Positions 33,715-42,347 of a DNA stretch of 64,000 nt are shown here, piece by piece. The notes beneath the pieces are model-generated. The model saw nothing but the letters and a program-made list of their open reading frames with translations, was not told the origin of the DNA and did not search any database. Source of the stretch: Cytophagales bacterium (GTDB lineage: Bacteria > Bacteroidota > Bacteroidia > Cytophagales > Cyclobacteriaceae); NCBI GenBank assembly GCA_022360055.1, contig JAKSDO010000021.1, positions 1-64,000 on the forward strand. The letters are read 5' to 3'. The translations under genes were made by a program, and so were the position numbers. Each line of letters starts with the position of its first letter. The first letter of the stretch is position 1.

Positions 33715-36700
33715 ATGAAAAATAAATTATTACGACTACTGTTTATGGTATCGAGATACGCAATTTTCGGTTTTGCACTACAGGCCATGTTTTTAACTGT
33801 TGCGATAGCATATTCATCCGAAGCACAGGCGATTAAAAGTGTTAAAGAGCATAGAGCGGAATTTCATTTTAACAATACTGCGCTCAAAGATGTGCTAAAT
33901 GATATCGAGGGAAAAACGGATTACCGGTTTACCTTTTACAGTGCTGATTTGGACCACAACATCACATTCTCTTTAGACCGGCAAACACTGAGCATTGCCG
34001 ACCTTCTGATTCAACTATCGGAGGACTACAATTTAGCTTTTAAACAGGTAAACAATAACATCACGATCAGGCGTCTGCAACAAAAAAGGAAGGCTAATAA
34101 GCCCAAACTGGAGATTGTGATTCAGGGTAGAACGATTACAGGGAAAGTTACATCTGAGGAAGATCAATCAGGTCTGCCCGGTGTAAATGTTCTTATAAAG
34201 GGAACAGGACAGGGAACCGTAACGGATGTGGAGGGCAATTTCGCAATTGATGTAGCGGATGAAAATGCCATTCTGGTTTTTAGTTATGTAGGCTATGTTG
34301 TTGAGGAGGTTGCCGTCGGAAATCAGTCTGTAATTGATATTTCGCTTGTTCCTGATCTCACCGCATTGGATGAGATTGTAGTTATTGGTTATGGAACTCA
34401 GAAAAAATCCGATCTTACGGGTGCCGTGACAACACTTGATGGTGAAGCTTTTAAAAATGACGCCATTCAAAGCTCTTCACTGGCTCTTCAGGGCAGGGTT
34501 GCCGGTGTCAGGGTTGTTAACAACGGAGGAAGGCCGGGAGCAGGCGCTACCATCCGGATTCGCGGTACAACCACAAGAAATAACAACGAACCTTTAATCG
34601 TAATTGATGGACAGATCGTTGACAGCGGCCTGGGATTTTTAAATCCGAATGATATCGAATCAATGACCGTGTTGAAAGACGCATCTGCGGCGGCGATTTA
34701 TGGCTCGAGGGCCGCAGCAGGTGTTATCTTAATAACAACCAAAAGAGGTATTGAAGGTAAGCCTGAAATTGAATTCAGCACGTATTACACGTTCGATAAA
34801 TTGACGAATAAACTCGATATGTTGAATACGGAAGAGTATATGCAGGTGAATACGGAGTGGTTTACAAATGCAGGTCTGACCCCTTCCTTTGTTACGCCCG
34901 ATGTGGTTGCCGATACGGATTGGCAAGACGAAATCTTCAGGACAGGTTCACAGCAGAATTATCACCTTTCAATCCGCGGAGGGAACGACAGGTTTCTTTA
35001 TGGTATACAGGGAGGCTATTTCCATCAAGAGGGTTTGATAAAGAACTCATCTCTTGACCGGTATAATTTCAGGTTTAACAATGACCTGAAGGTTAATGAT
35101 AAGTTGAAATTAACCAGTTCAATAGATGTCAGCTATGCCAAAGGGAACCAAACTTCGGATGGAGACGTGGTAACCCGGGCATTGCAATATCCCCCGAATG
35201 TAGCTGCCGCCGATGCCAATGGCGATTTGGTGTTTTCCGGATACACACTTGAACATCCGCTGGTTATCCTGGAAAATAACCGGCCGATAGATGACAATCT
35301 AAGAGCTCTCGGAAATCTGTTGTTGGAGTATGAATTTATCGAAGGACTTAAACTGAAAAGTTTTTTAGGGTTGGAATATCAAACAACCGGTCTTACGGAT
35401 TTCAGACCTAAAGTAAGTTATCCTCAGGATCCTGCTCAGGTGAACGAAACTCCTTTTGCAAGGTTGACAAAGCAACCAACCAAAAGATTCATCTGGAGCT
35501 GGGATAATCTTTTAAGCTATAGCCGTTCATTTGGAGATCACAATATGTCAGTTATGATTGGGCATACGGCACAAAGCAGCATCTATGAATTTTATCAGTT
35601 GCAAGCGAGGGACTTTATGTCTAATCATCCAAACCTTCATGTTATTGATGCTACATTGGCCCCGGATGAAGTAACAGGGAATAATAATATCTCCGAATGG
35701 GCGCTTGCTTCGGTGATCGGTCGATTGACCTATGACTATAAAAACAAGTATTTGTTTTCCGCAAGCTTCAGGCAAGACAGATCTTCCAGAATACATCCCG
35801 ATTACAGGGATGCCTTCTTCCCTTCATTTTCCGGAGGTTGGGTAATGAGTGAAGAGTCATTCTTTAATGTTGATTTTATTGACAGATTGAAAATCCGCGG
35901 AGGTTGGGGGCAAATCGGTAATGAGCGCAGCGGAGACGATTATCCGTATCAGGCAACTGTTGCGGTTGGCGCGCCCAACACGAGAGCGTCATGGTATCGT
36001 GATTCCGATGGCGCCAATGCCATATTTGGCGGTGTGATTCATACGGGGGCGGTGTTCAACAGGATCGTGAATAAAGCCCTGAAGTGGGAAACCACCACCA
36101 CCAAAAACATTGCGCTTGACCTGGCTATGTTTGGCAATTCGGTGTTGCTGACGACGGATTTCTTTATTAAGGATACGGAAGGGATCATTACCGTACCTCC
36201 GATGCCTGCTTATTTTGGTCTACCAGCCTCCTACCAAAATGAATCGAATATCCGCAATACGGGCATAGAGATCGAGTTCACTTACAGAAAAGAATTTGGT
36301 GAATTCAGCTTCGAGATTAGTCCGAATTACACATATATCAAAAATGAAATCATTACCCTAAGCGAAGCGGAAGATGCAGTAGATGCCAGTATTGGCAAAT
36401 CAAGAGTGGGAAGGCCTTACAGCACGCACAGTATCGGATGGATTGCCGACGGTATATTCCAAAACCAGGCAGAAGTAGATGCTCATGCATTTCAACAAAC
36501 GGGCACCGCCCCTGGCGATATCAGATATAAGGACCTCAATGGGGACAATGTTATTGATGAAAAAGACAGGGATTGGATCGGTGTGGAGGTTGCCCCTCAT
36601 AACTATGGCGTAAGTATAATCATGGAATATAAAAACTTTGACCTGAATTTACTGGGTGTAGGTCAAATGGGAGGAGAGACACGTTGGAATCCGGGATTCA

Positions 36701-37059
36701 GTTATCATAACATGAAGCGCCCCTATGAGATCACCGGTGGATTTATCCGAAATAGGTGGCATGGTGAAGGAACAAGTAACTCATTGCCTCGCTTGGTTTC
36801 CGGCGATCCCAATAATAATGAACGTTTTTCTACCCTGTATTTGGAATCGAGTGATTACTTCAGGATACAGAATATACAGCTTGGATATAATTTCTCGAAT
36901 GAGATTCTGAACAAACTGAAACTCTCCAGGCTGAGATTTTATGTAGCTGGTCAAAACCTCTTCACAATTACTAATTTTAATGGATACGATCCGCAAACAG
37001 GCTATGGAGGATACCCTGTCCCCGCATCTGTTTACTTCGGACTTAATGTATCATTCTAA
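33715..37059 (+). CDS. SusC/RagA-type TonB-dependent transporter with STN domain
   Basis: A 1114-residue outer-membrane transporter. A signal peptide ends near residue 38 (SSEAQA). Residues about 45-115 are a secretin/STN domain that talks to FecR. A carboxypeptidase-like beta sandwich follows (ITGKVTSEEDQSGLPGVNVLIKGT, about 141-215), then the TonB-box/plug region (VVIGYGTQKKSDLTGAV, about 222-345) and a 22-strand barrel to the C-terminus. It imports an oligosaccharide or other ligand captured by the SusD partner. The substrate cannot be read from sequence. Confidence 0.95.
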   Translation: MKNKLLRLLFMVSRYAIFGFALQAMFLTVAIAYSSEAQAIKSVKEHRAEFHFNNTALKDVLNDIEGKTDYRFTFYSADLDHNITFSLDRQTLSIADLLIQLSEDYNLAFKQVNNNITIRRLQQKRKANKPKLEIVIQGRTITGKVTSEEDQSGLPGVNVLIKGTGQGTVTDVEGNFAIDVADENAILVFSYVGYVVEEVAVGNQSVIDISLVPDLTALDEIVVIGYGTQKKSDLTGAVTTLDGEAFKNDAIQSSSLALQGRVAGVRVVNNGGRPGAGATIRIRGTTTRNNNEPLIVIDGQIVDSGLGFLNPNDIESMTVLKDASAAAIYGSRAAAGVILITTKRGIEGKPEIEFSTYYTFDKLTNKLDMLNTEEYMQVNTEWFTNAGLTPSFVTPDVVADTDWQDEIFRTGSQQNYHLSIRGGNDRFLYGIQGGYFHQEGLIKNSSLDRYNFRFNNDLKVNDKLKLTSSIDVSYAKGNQTSDGDVVTRALQYPPNVAAADANGDLVFSGYTLEHPLVILENNRPIDDNLRALGNLLLEYEFIEGLKLKSFLGLEYQTTGLTDFRPKVSYPQDPAQVNETPFARLTKQPTKRFIWSWDNLLSYSRSFGDHNMSVMIGHTAQSSIYEFYQLQARDFMSNHPNLHVIDATLAPDEVTGNNNISEWALASVIGRLTYDYKNKYLFSASFRQDRSSRIHPDYRDAFFPSFSGGWVMSEESFFNVDFIDRLKIRGGWGQIGNERSGDDYPYQATVAVGAPNTRASWYRDSDGANAIFGGVIHTGAVFNRIVNKALKWETTTTKNIALDLAMFGNSVLLTTDFFIKDTEGIITVPPMPAYFGLPASYQNESNIRNTGIEIEFTYRKEFGEFSFEISPNYTYIKNEIITLSEAEDAVDASIGKSRVGRPYSTHSIGWIADGIFQNQAEVDAHAFQQTGTAPGDIRYKDLNGDNVIDEKDRDWIGVEVAPHNYGVSIIMEYKNFDLNLLGVGQMGGETRWNPGFSYHNMKRPYEITGGFIRNRWHGEGTSNSLPRLVSGDPNNNERFSTLYLESSDYFRIQNIQLGYNFSNEILNKLKLSRLRFYVAGQNLFTITNFNGYDPQTGYGGYPVPASVYFGLNVSF

Positions 37060-37070
37060 ACCGGAAAATT

Positions 37071-38570
37071 ATGAAAATCAAATATTTAATAACAAGCATT
37101 ACGATACTCCTTTATACGGGATGTAGCGATGAATTTCTGGATAAACAGCCTTATGGGGCAAGTTCTTCGGAATTGTTTTTTCAAACCGAGCAAGATGCGA
37201 TTTTAGGAATAAATGCGGTATACGATGAAATGCAGGGATATAAAACGGCTGCTTATGAAACCAAAGCCAATGGCTATGACTGCCCGGGCCTGATGTGGGG
37301 GCAAAGCGTACGGGAACATTCCGATTTAACGAACCTGTTTGGGAAAATAAGGATTTTTACGATTACACCGGTCGACGGTGGGGTTGTCGGCGCTCTTTGG
37401 AACCGTTCTTATATTGGTATACAGCGGGTAAACCAGGTGATCGAAAATGTTCCGGCGATTGAGAATATGGATCAGGCACTACAGGAAAGGATCCTAGGGG
37501 AAGCCTACTTTTTGAGGGCGTATTTTTATCATTATCTGTATTTATGGTTTGGAGGAGTTCCGATCATTGACCGGCCTTTGGACCCGACGGATGAAGCGAG
37601 TTATGTGATTCCACGCGCCTCGAAAGAAGAGATGCTGAATTTTATCGCAGATGATTTGGTGGAAGCAGAAAAGCGATTACCCGAAAGCTATACCGGCGAA
37701 GATGTCGGAAGGGCAACGGCCGGCGCTGCCAAGACCTTGTTGACCAAAGTATTGCTGTGGCAAAAGGATTATTCGTCGGCGCTCACAAAGATTAAAGAGG
37801 TTGAAGGTATGGGGTATGCCTTGGTCGACGACTATGCCAGCTTGTTTGACGGAACTAATGAAAATAGCAGCGAATCTGTTTTTGAGTTTCAGTTTGAGGC
37901 CATTGTAGGACAGGATGAAGGGTCAATACTCAGCCTGTTTTACGGACCTAATGGCGAAGGATTTGTACCGACCGGAGGTTGGGGTTGGGTAAGACCCTTA
38001 CCGGATATGGTTGAAGAATATGAAGACGGAGATTCAAGGTTAACGGCAAGTGTATTTCAAATTGGAGATACATTTACCAAAGCTGACGGTACCGTTAAAG
38101 TTTTCCAGGATTTGGTGGGAGGGACCGGATATGCCGTCCGGAAATATGTTGTGGATCCTCCGACAGGGGCTACCGTAAGATTGAACTACGGGCCTCAAAA
38201 CTTTCATGAGATCCGCTATGCGGAGGTTATTCTTTTACATGCCGAAGCATTGTTGAGAAATGATCAAAAAGACCTGGCGATCGCAGAAATCAATAGAATT
38301 AGGGCAAGACCAAGTGTAAACCTTCCGTTGCTTGACGCATCAGCAATGAGCATGGACGATGCATGGGATGCTCTTGTTCATGAATTCAGGGTTGAATTTG
38401 CGTTTGAAGCGAAATTCGGTTACGCTTTAAGGCGGTGGGGGATTGTCGATCAATTCCATGCGGAGAAAGGACTGACGGACTACGATCCGGATAAGCATAA
38501 GGTACTTCCAATCCCTCAGGACCAGATTGATTTCTCCAAAGGGACTTTGGAACAAAACCCGGGTTATTAA
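37071..38570 (+). CDS. SusD/RagB-type surface lipoprotein
   Basis: A 499-residue lipoprotein (lipobox LLYTGC near residue 18) with the SusD plan: a helical TPR-like core starting SDEFLDKQPYG, FFQTEQDAILGINAVYDEM, ILGEAYFLRAYFYHYLYLWFGGVPII, and the C-terminal LPIPQDQID...NPGY ending. It forms the lid on the SusC-like barrel and binds ligand outside the cell. The gene starts 11 bases after susC and is followed by a strong hairpin. Confidence 0.95.
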   Translation: MKIKYLITSITILLYTGCSDEFLDKQPYGASSSELFFQTEQDAILGINAVYDEMQGYKTAAYETKANGYDCPGLMWGQSVREHSDLTNLFGKIRIFTITPVDGGVVGALWNRSYIGIQRVNQVIENVPAIENMDQALQERILGEAYFLRAYFYHYLYLWFGGVPIIDRPLDPTDEASYVIPRASKEEMLNFIADDLVEAEKRLPESYTGEDVGRATAGAAKTLLTKVLLWQKDYSSALTKIKEVEGMGYALVDDYASLFDGTNENSSESVFEFQFEAIVGQDEGSILSLFYGPNGEGFVPTGGWGWVRPLPDMVEEYEDGDSRLTASVFQIGDTFTKADGTVKVFQDLVGGTGYAVRKYVVDPPTGATVRLNYGPQNFHEIRYAEVILLHAEALLRNDQKDLAIAEINRIRARPSVNLPLLDASAMSMDDAWDALVHEFRVEFAFEAKFGYALRRWGIVDQFHAEKGLTDYDPDKHKVLPIPQDQIDFSKGTLEQNPGY

Positions 38571-38588
38571 TGCAATTAAAATCTCGTA

Positions 38589-38630
38589 ACAAAAAGAAGT
38601 GCCAGGGCGAGGTACTTCTTTTTGTATTTT
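38589..38630 (+). terminator. Hairpin terminator between susD and the GH9-like gene
   Basis: ACAAAAAGAAGTGCC (38589-38603) pairs with GGTACTTCTTTTTGT (38611-38625) with one G-T pair, followed by ATTTT. It lies in the gap before the next gene, so transcription into the GH9-like gene is probably attenuated. Confidence 0.7.
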
Positions 38631-38643
38631 AAAATTCCTCAAT

Positions 38644-40401
38644 ATGAAAATAACAGTAATTATTCCTTTTTTGGTGATTTCCTTAATTGTTCACGCTCTT
38701 GCTTCCGATGAATCGGGAGAGTTGAATGGCAGCATATTATATACCCGGATAGGCTATGATCTGGATTCCGACAAACGGATTATTATCAGGAGCAAATCGG
38801 AAGGCTATATTGAGGGCACAACCAGTTTTGAGCTTTTTAATGAGGACGGTAAAGTGGTCTTTTCAGGTAAGGTGGTGCCATGGGGAAGAAAATGGAATGA
38901 ATTCTGGTGGATCGCCGACTTCAGCGAATTTGTGAATTCCGGAGTTTATACGTGTTCCGTAAAAATTACGGATGGCCTGAAATTGGAGACAAAGCCATTT
39001 AAAATATCATCTGACCTGCTGTGGAATGATACGTGGGAAACCGTTGCCATAGAACAATTGGAAGGCCGTGTGGAATTAAGGAAGAAGAATTATACAAAGC
39101 ACGGACCGGCTCATGCGGAAGGAGGGGGATGGCAGGATTGCGGGGGTTATCTGAGGGAGGTGAACAGTCATGCAACGATGCTTAACGGATTGTTTGACGT
39201 GCTTGAATTTTCGGGAGACAGAATTGACCAGGATGAAAAAGAAGAAATCATGAGTCAGATGATTATTGGGCTGGACTATATCGCATTTTGTCAGGATAAA
39301 GCGGCAGAGCTTGGAAAAGGTGAGGGGGCAATTATACACGAATGGCCCAAACATACGAATGTAATTACAGGCGATGTGATTAAAGGTGCGTTATGCTTTG
39401 CCAGGGCGGCAAAGGTATTCGAATCTGCAAATTCAGAAAAAGCAAAAGAGTATCTGGAGCGAGCCCAAAAATCATTCAGTTTTATGGATAAAAATGGGCC
39501 GATTCACCACAGCGGCGGAACCGATTTCCATGGAACCGTACAACCCGATGATGGATTCAACCCAGTCATCCACGGTGCCCCGAAAGGTTTTGTCCGCCCT
39601 GTAGAGTGGAAGACCCGTGACCTCGTTATGATGTCCTGGGCTGCCCTGGAACTTTCCGGGGAAGAACCCTACAAAGAAAAAGCAATTGCTTATGCAAAGC
39701 AGGTCATCGACCGGCAAATCAGCAAAAATGAACCGGAAGGCGATTTTTACGGACATTTCAAAGCGTATGCCTCAGCCGGGCATACGGAAAAAGCCTGGGA
39801 ACACCATCATATGGGGTATGATGCTGGAGCTACCTTTCCTCACTACATTATTCCAATAATTCAATTAACACAAAAATACCCCGACCATCCGGATCAAAAG
39901 AAATGGGGCCAGGCCATAAAAGATTTTGCTTATGGATATTTTCTGCCCGCCTGCTCGGATAATCCGTTTTACTTGCTGCCAATGGGATATTATAAGGATG
40001 AAGGCCTGCTTGTGTTTAGCGGACTGTGGCATGGAATGAATGGCGCTTATGGTTCAGCGGCGGCGCTTGCCCTTGAATTATGGAATTTTACCGGCGACGA
40101 GAAATTTAAAAGTATTGCAACCGGAAACCTGCAGTGGATTGCCGGATTAAATTCGGGAATTGAAGAAGATGGGACATATGTATCGAAGAGCATGATCTAT
40201 GGTCTCGGCGATGAATTTATCGGGAGTTGGACTAAAATTCCCGGAACAATTTGTAATGGTTTTGAATCGGACCGGCAGTTTCATGTGGAGGCTCCTAAAA
40301 AATCAACCGATGGGCCGAATGTCTTTACCGACGAAGGTTGGATCACCCATTCGGGAGGTTGGCTCAGCGCCATTAGCCGTTTGAATAAGCCCCCAAAATA
40401 G
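38644..40401 (+). CDS. GH9-like glycoside hydrolase with N-terminal Ig-like domain
   Basis: A 585-residue exported protein from ATG 38644 (signal IIPFLVISLIVHALA). Residues about 25-125 resemble the CelD N-terminal Ig domain (GYDLDSDKRIIIRS, FSGKVV, GVYTCSVKI). The rest has the helical (alpha/alpha)6 plan of family 9. The catalytic loop reads GGWQDCGGYLREVN, where active GH9 enzymes read GGWYDAGDYGK; the second Asp, the usual base, is Gly here. A C-terminal Glu is present (TDEGWITHSGGWLSAI). It may be a divergent enzyme or a binding protein. It lies 74 bases after susD. Confidence 0.72.
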   Translation: MKITVIIPFLVISLIVHALASDESGELNGSILYTRIGYDLDSDKRIIIRSKSEGYIEGTTSFELFNEDGKVVFSGKVVPWGRKWNEFWWIADFSEFVNSGVYTCSVKITDGLKLETKPFKISSDLLWNDTWETVAIEQLEGRVELRKKNYTKHGPAHAEGGGWQDCGGYLREVNSHATMLNGLFDVLEFSGDRIDQDEKEEIMSQMIIGLDYIAFCQDKAAELGKGEGAIIHEWPKHTNVITGDVIKGALCFARAAKVFESANSEKAKEYLERAQKSFSFMDKNGPIHHSGGTDFHGTVQPDDGFNPVIHGAPKGFVRPVEWKTRDLVMMSWAALELSGEEPYKEKAIAYAKQVIDRQISKNEPEGDFYGHFKAYASAGHTEKAWEHHHMGYDAGATFPHYIIPIIQLTQKYPDHPDQKKWGQAIKDFAYGYFLPACSDNPFYLLPMGYYKDEGLLVFSGLWHGMNGAYGSAAALALELWNFTGDEKFKSIATGNLQWIAGLNSGIEEDGTYVSKSMIYGLGDEFIGSWTKIPGTICNGFESDRQFHVEAPKKSTDGPNVFTDEGWITHSGGWLSAISRLNKPPK

Positions 40402-40498
40402 GAACGATTAAAACACCGTTAATAGCTCTTTGAATTGAATGAAGGTCAGGTAAAGAGCGTATAAATATTCAATATCCGGGATTAATCCGCTCGCCCGC

Positions 40499-40523
40499 GT
40501 AGCAAATGCGTGCCGGTTATGGC
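40499..40523. repeat. Short dispersed block, also at 31388-31412
   Basis: GTAGCAAATGCGTGC identical to 31388-31402, then CGGTTATGGC against TGGTCATAGC. Confidence 0.6.
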
Positions 40524-40530
40524 CAATTAT

Positions 40531-40640
40531 TGGAATAGCTATTCTCTTGTTCCCGGAGCGGAACTTAGTTCCGTGTCGAAGCCGGAGGGAGGGACTTACA
40601 TGTCAGGAAATGCTGCGAAGCCGCGGAAGTAACTTCCGCT
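40531..40640. repeat. 110-bp direct repeat, first copy
   Basis: Matches 40851-40960 at a constant offset of 320 bases without gaps and with about nine substitutions. It begins TGGAATAGCTATTCTCTTG and ends in the GCGGAAGTAACTTCCGC palindrome (40623-40639). Confidence 0.8.
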
Positions 40641-40688
40641 TTAGTGTGGGGAAAAAGCTGCTGAAGTAACTTCTGCATTCGTGGGAGA

Positions 40689-40840
40689 CTGATTGTCTTG
40701 TTCACGCAGACAAGCCGATCCATCCTGTCTCAGCTTTTTTATACTGTCATCTCGACGTCCGGAGAGATCTGGCTTATTCGTGGTGTCCTGGTGTCGATTA
40801 AATCAGATTTCTCACTCCGTTCGAAATGGCACTTTTTACT
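40689..40840. repeat. Dispersed intergenic repeat, copy 3
   Basis: Matches 2785-2930 across CTGATTGTCTT, CAGACAAG, AGCTTT, ATACTGTCAT, GGAGAGATCTGGCTTA and GTGTCGATT, and matches 31468-31562 closely. It sits between the two copies of the 110-bp direct repeat. Confidence 0.7.
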
Positions 40841-40850
40841 TAACACTTCT

Positions 40851-40960
40851 TGGAATAGCTATTCTCTTGTTCCCGGAGCGAAACTTGGTTCCGTGCCAAA
40901 GCTGGAGGGAGGGACTTACATGTCAGGAAATGCCGCGAAGTCGCGGAAGTAACTTCCGCT
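40851..40960. repeat. 110-bp direct repeat, second copy
   Basis: Second copy of 40531-40640, ending in the palindrome at 40943-40959. A further isolated palindrome follows at 41032-41048. Confidence 0.8.
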
Positions 40961-41155
40961 CTATACATAGACGACATAATGGTGGAAGACTTTGCCTGTC
41001 CGGGAATGATATGGGAAAGCCGCGGAAGTAACTTCCGCTCTAGTGTTGGAAACAAGTAATTTCTGCTTTAGTCTTGGGGCCAATTATGGGAAGTCTTGTA
41101 TCCGGAAACGACCGGAATACCGGCGCCGGATCGAACAGGTTTCCCGCACGACCGG

Positions 41156-42301
41156 TCAGACGACGACCATCGAACGGTCAATTTCCTCCGCCCATTTCAA
41201 TAAGCCTCCTTTAAGGTTAAATACATTTTCAAATCCACGACTTACCAGCATCTTCACAGCTTTCCCGCTGCGTGTGCCACTGCGGCAAATTACAATGTTT
41301 TTTTCCGCGGAGCTGATTTCGTGCAGTCGATCCCCTAAGGTGCCGAGCGGCAATAAAATTCCACCCAGATTGCCTGCTTCAAATTCGTGGGGTTCCCGTA
41401 CATCAATGATCCGGACTTGTCCGGATTGGTTTTTAAGCAAAGCATGAAGCGCTTTTGCCGTGATCTCCGGGATGTCATCGGAGTTCAAAACGCCACAAAA
41501 GTCTTCATAATCAATCAACTCGGTGATCGGCTGAACATCCGGGTTTTTGCTGATCTTCATAATGCGTGTTTCAAAACTTAATGCATCGAAAACAAACAAC
41601 TTCCCGGCCAGAGGGGCTCCGACGCCGGTAAGGACCTTGATCACCTCGCTTGCCTGGAAACTTCCGATGATTCCCGGAAGAACTCCGAGAACACCACCTT
41701 CGGCACAGTTCGGAACCAATCCGGGAGGTGGCGGCGTTGGAAAAATATCCCTGTACTGAGGACCGGTCGATCCGTCTTCATATTGGAAATTAAATACCGA
41801 GACCTGTCCCTCAAATCTGAAAATCGAGCCGTGAACATTGGTTTTATTCAAAAGTACGCAAGCGTCGTTTACCAAATAACGGGTGGGAAAATTATCTGTC
41901 CCGTCGGCGACGACATCGTAATCTTTCAGGATATCCATTGCATTCCGGGAGGTAAGTTTGGTTTCGTACAACCGGAATTCAATATGCGGGTTGAGTCTTG
42001 AAAGCTTTTGAATGGCAACTTTTGCTTTGGATTTGCCAACATCATCTTCGGTAAACAAAACCTGCCTTTGCAGGTTCGAAACGTCGACAACATCAAAATC
42101 GACAATTCCGATCGTCCCGACTCCGGCAGCGGTCAGATACAATAGCATCGGGCAGCCGAGCCCGCCTGCCCCGACAACGAGCACCTTTGATTTTTTTAAC
42201 TTGCGTTGTCCCCGGATATTGAACTCCGGAAGGACCAGATGCCGGCTGTACCTTTGTAACTCTTCCTTTGAAAATTGAAAACCGTCCATATCCGATGCCA
42301 C
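41156..42301 (-). CDS. ThiF/MoeB-family adenylyltransferase with rhodanese domain
   Basis: A 381-residue two-domain enzyme of the MoeZ/Uba4 build. Residues about 10-250 form the E1-like fold: the nucleotide loop VLVVGAGGLGCPMLLYL, the DFDVVDVSNLQRQ acidic loop, ADGTDNFPTRYLVND and the Cys of PNCAEGGVLGVLPG. Residues about 275-375 are a rhodanese with active Cys in ICRSGTRSG. It adenylates and thiolates the C-terminal Gly-Gly of MoaD/ThiS-like proteins. Both zinc Cys pairs usual in MoeB are absent: QYRDIF stands where CYRC is expected and NPDVQPI where CPVCG is expected. Stand-alone gene. Confidence 0.85.
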   Translation of the reverse strand: MASDMDGFQFSKEELQRYSRHLVLPEFNIRGQRKLKKSKVLVVGAGGLGCPMLLYLTAAGVGTIGIVDFDVVDVSNLQRQVLFTEDDVGKSKAKVAIQKLSRLNPHIEFRLYETKLTSRNAMDILKDYDVVADGTDNFPTRYLVNDACVLLNKTNVHGSIFRFEGQVSVFNFQYEDGSTGPQYRDIFPTPPPPGLVPNCAEGGVLGVLPGIIGSFQASEVIKVLTGVGAPLAGKLFVFDALSFETRIMKISKNPDVQPITELIDYEDFCGVLNSDDIPEITAKALHALLKNQSGQVRIIDVREPHEFEAGNLGGILLPLGTLGDRLHEISSAEKNIVICRSGTRSGKAVKMLVSRGFENVFNLKGGLLKWAEEIDRSMVVV

Positions 42302-42347
42302 GACAATTTATAAATAATGAACCGGATAACAGATAAAATAGTTTCGG

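Larger units (their letters stand above)
40402..41155. other. Repeat-filled intergenic region after the PUL
   Basis: 754 bases with no gene. It contains a 110-bp direct repeat, three perfect GCGGAAGT/ACTTCCGC palindromes plus decayed copies (near 40661 and 41047), the GTAGCAAATGCGTGC block and copy 3 of the dispersed repeat. Open frames here are translated repeat. Confidence 0.65.

Noticed and set aside
33715-40401. Naming a substrate for the SusCD locus
   Set aside because: Only one carbohydrate-active protein is present and its catalytic loop is altered, so the sequence does not support a specific glycan.
40693-41031. Overlapping plus-strand frames of 84-134 codons in the repeat block
   Set aside because: Translated repeat sequence; both copies of the direct repeat give the same kind of product.
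40531-41048. CRISPR array
   Set aside because: Repeats are palindromes at irregular spacing with decayed copies and no uniform spacers or cas genes.
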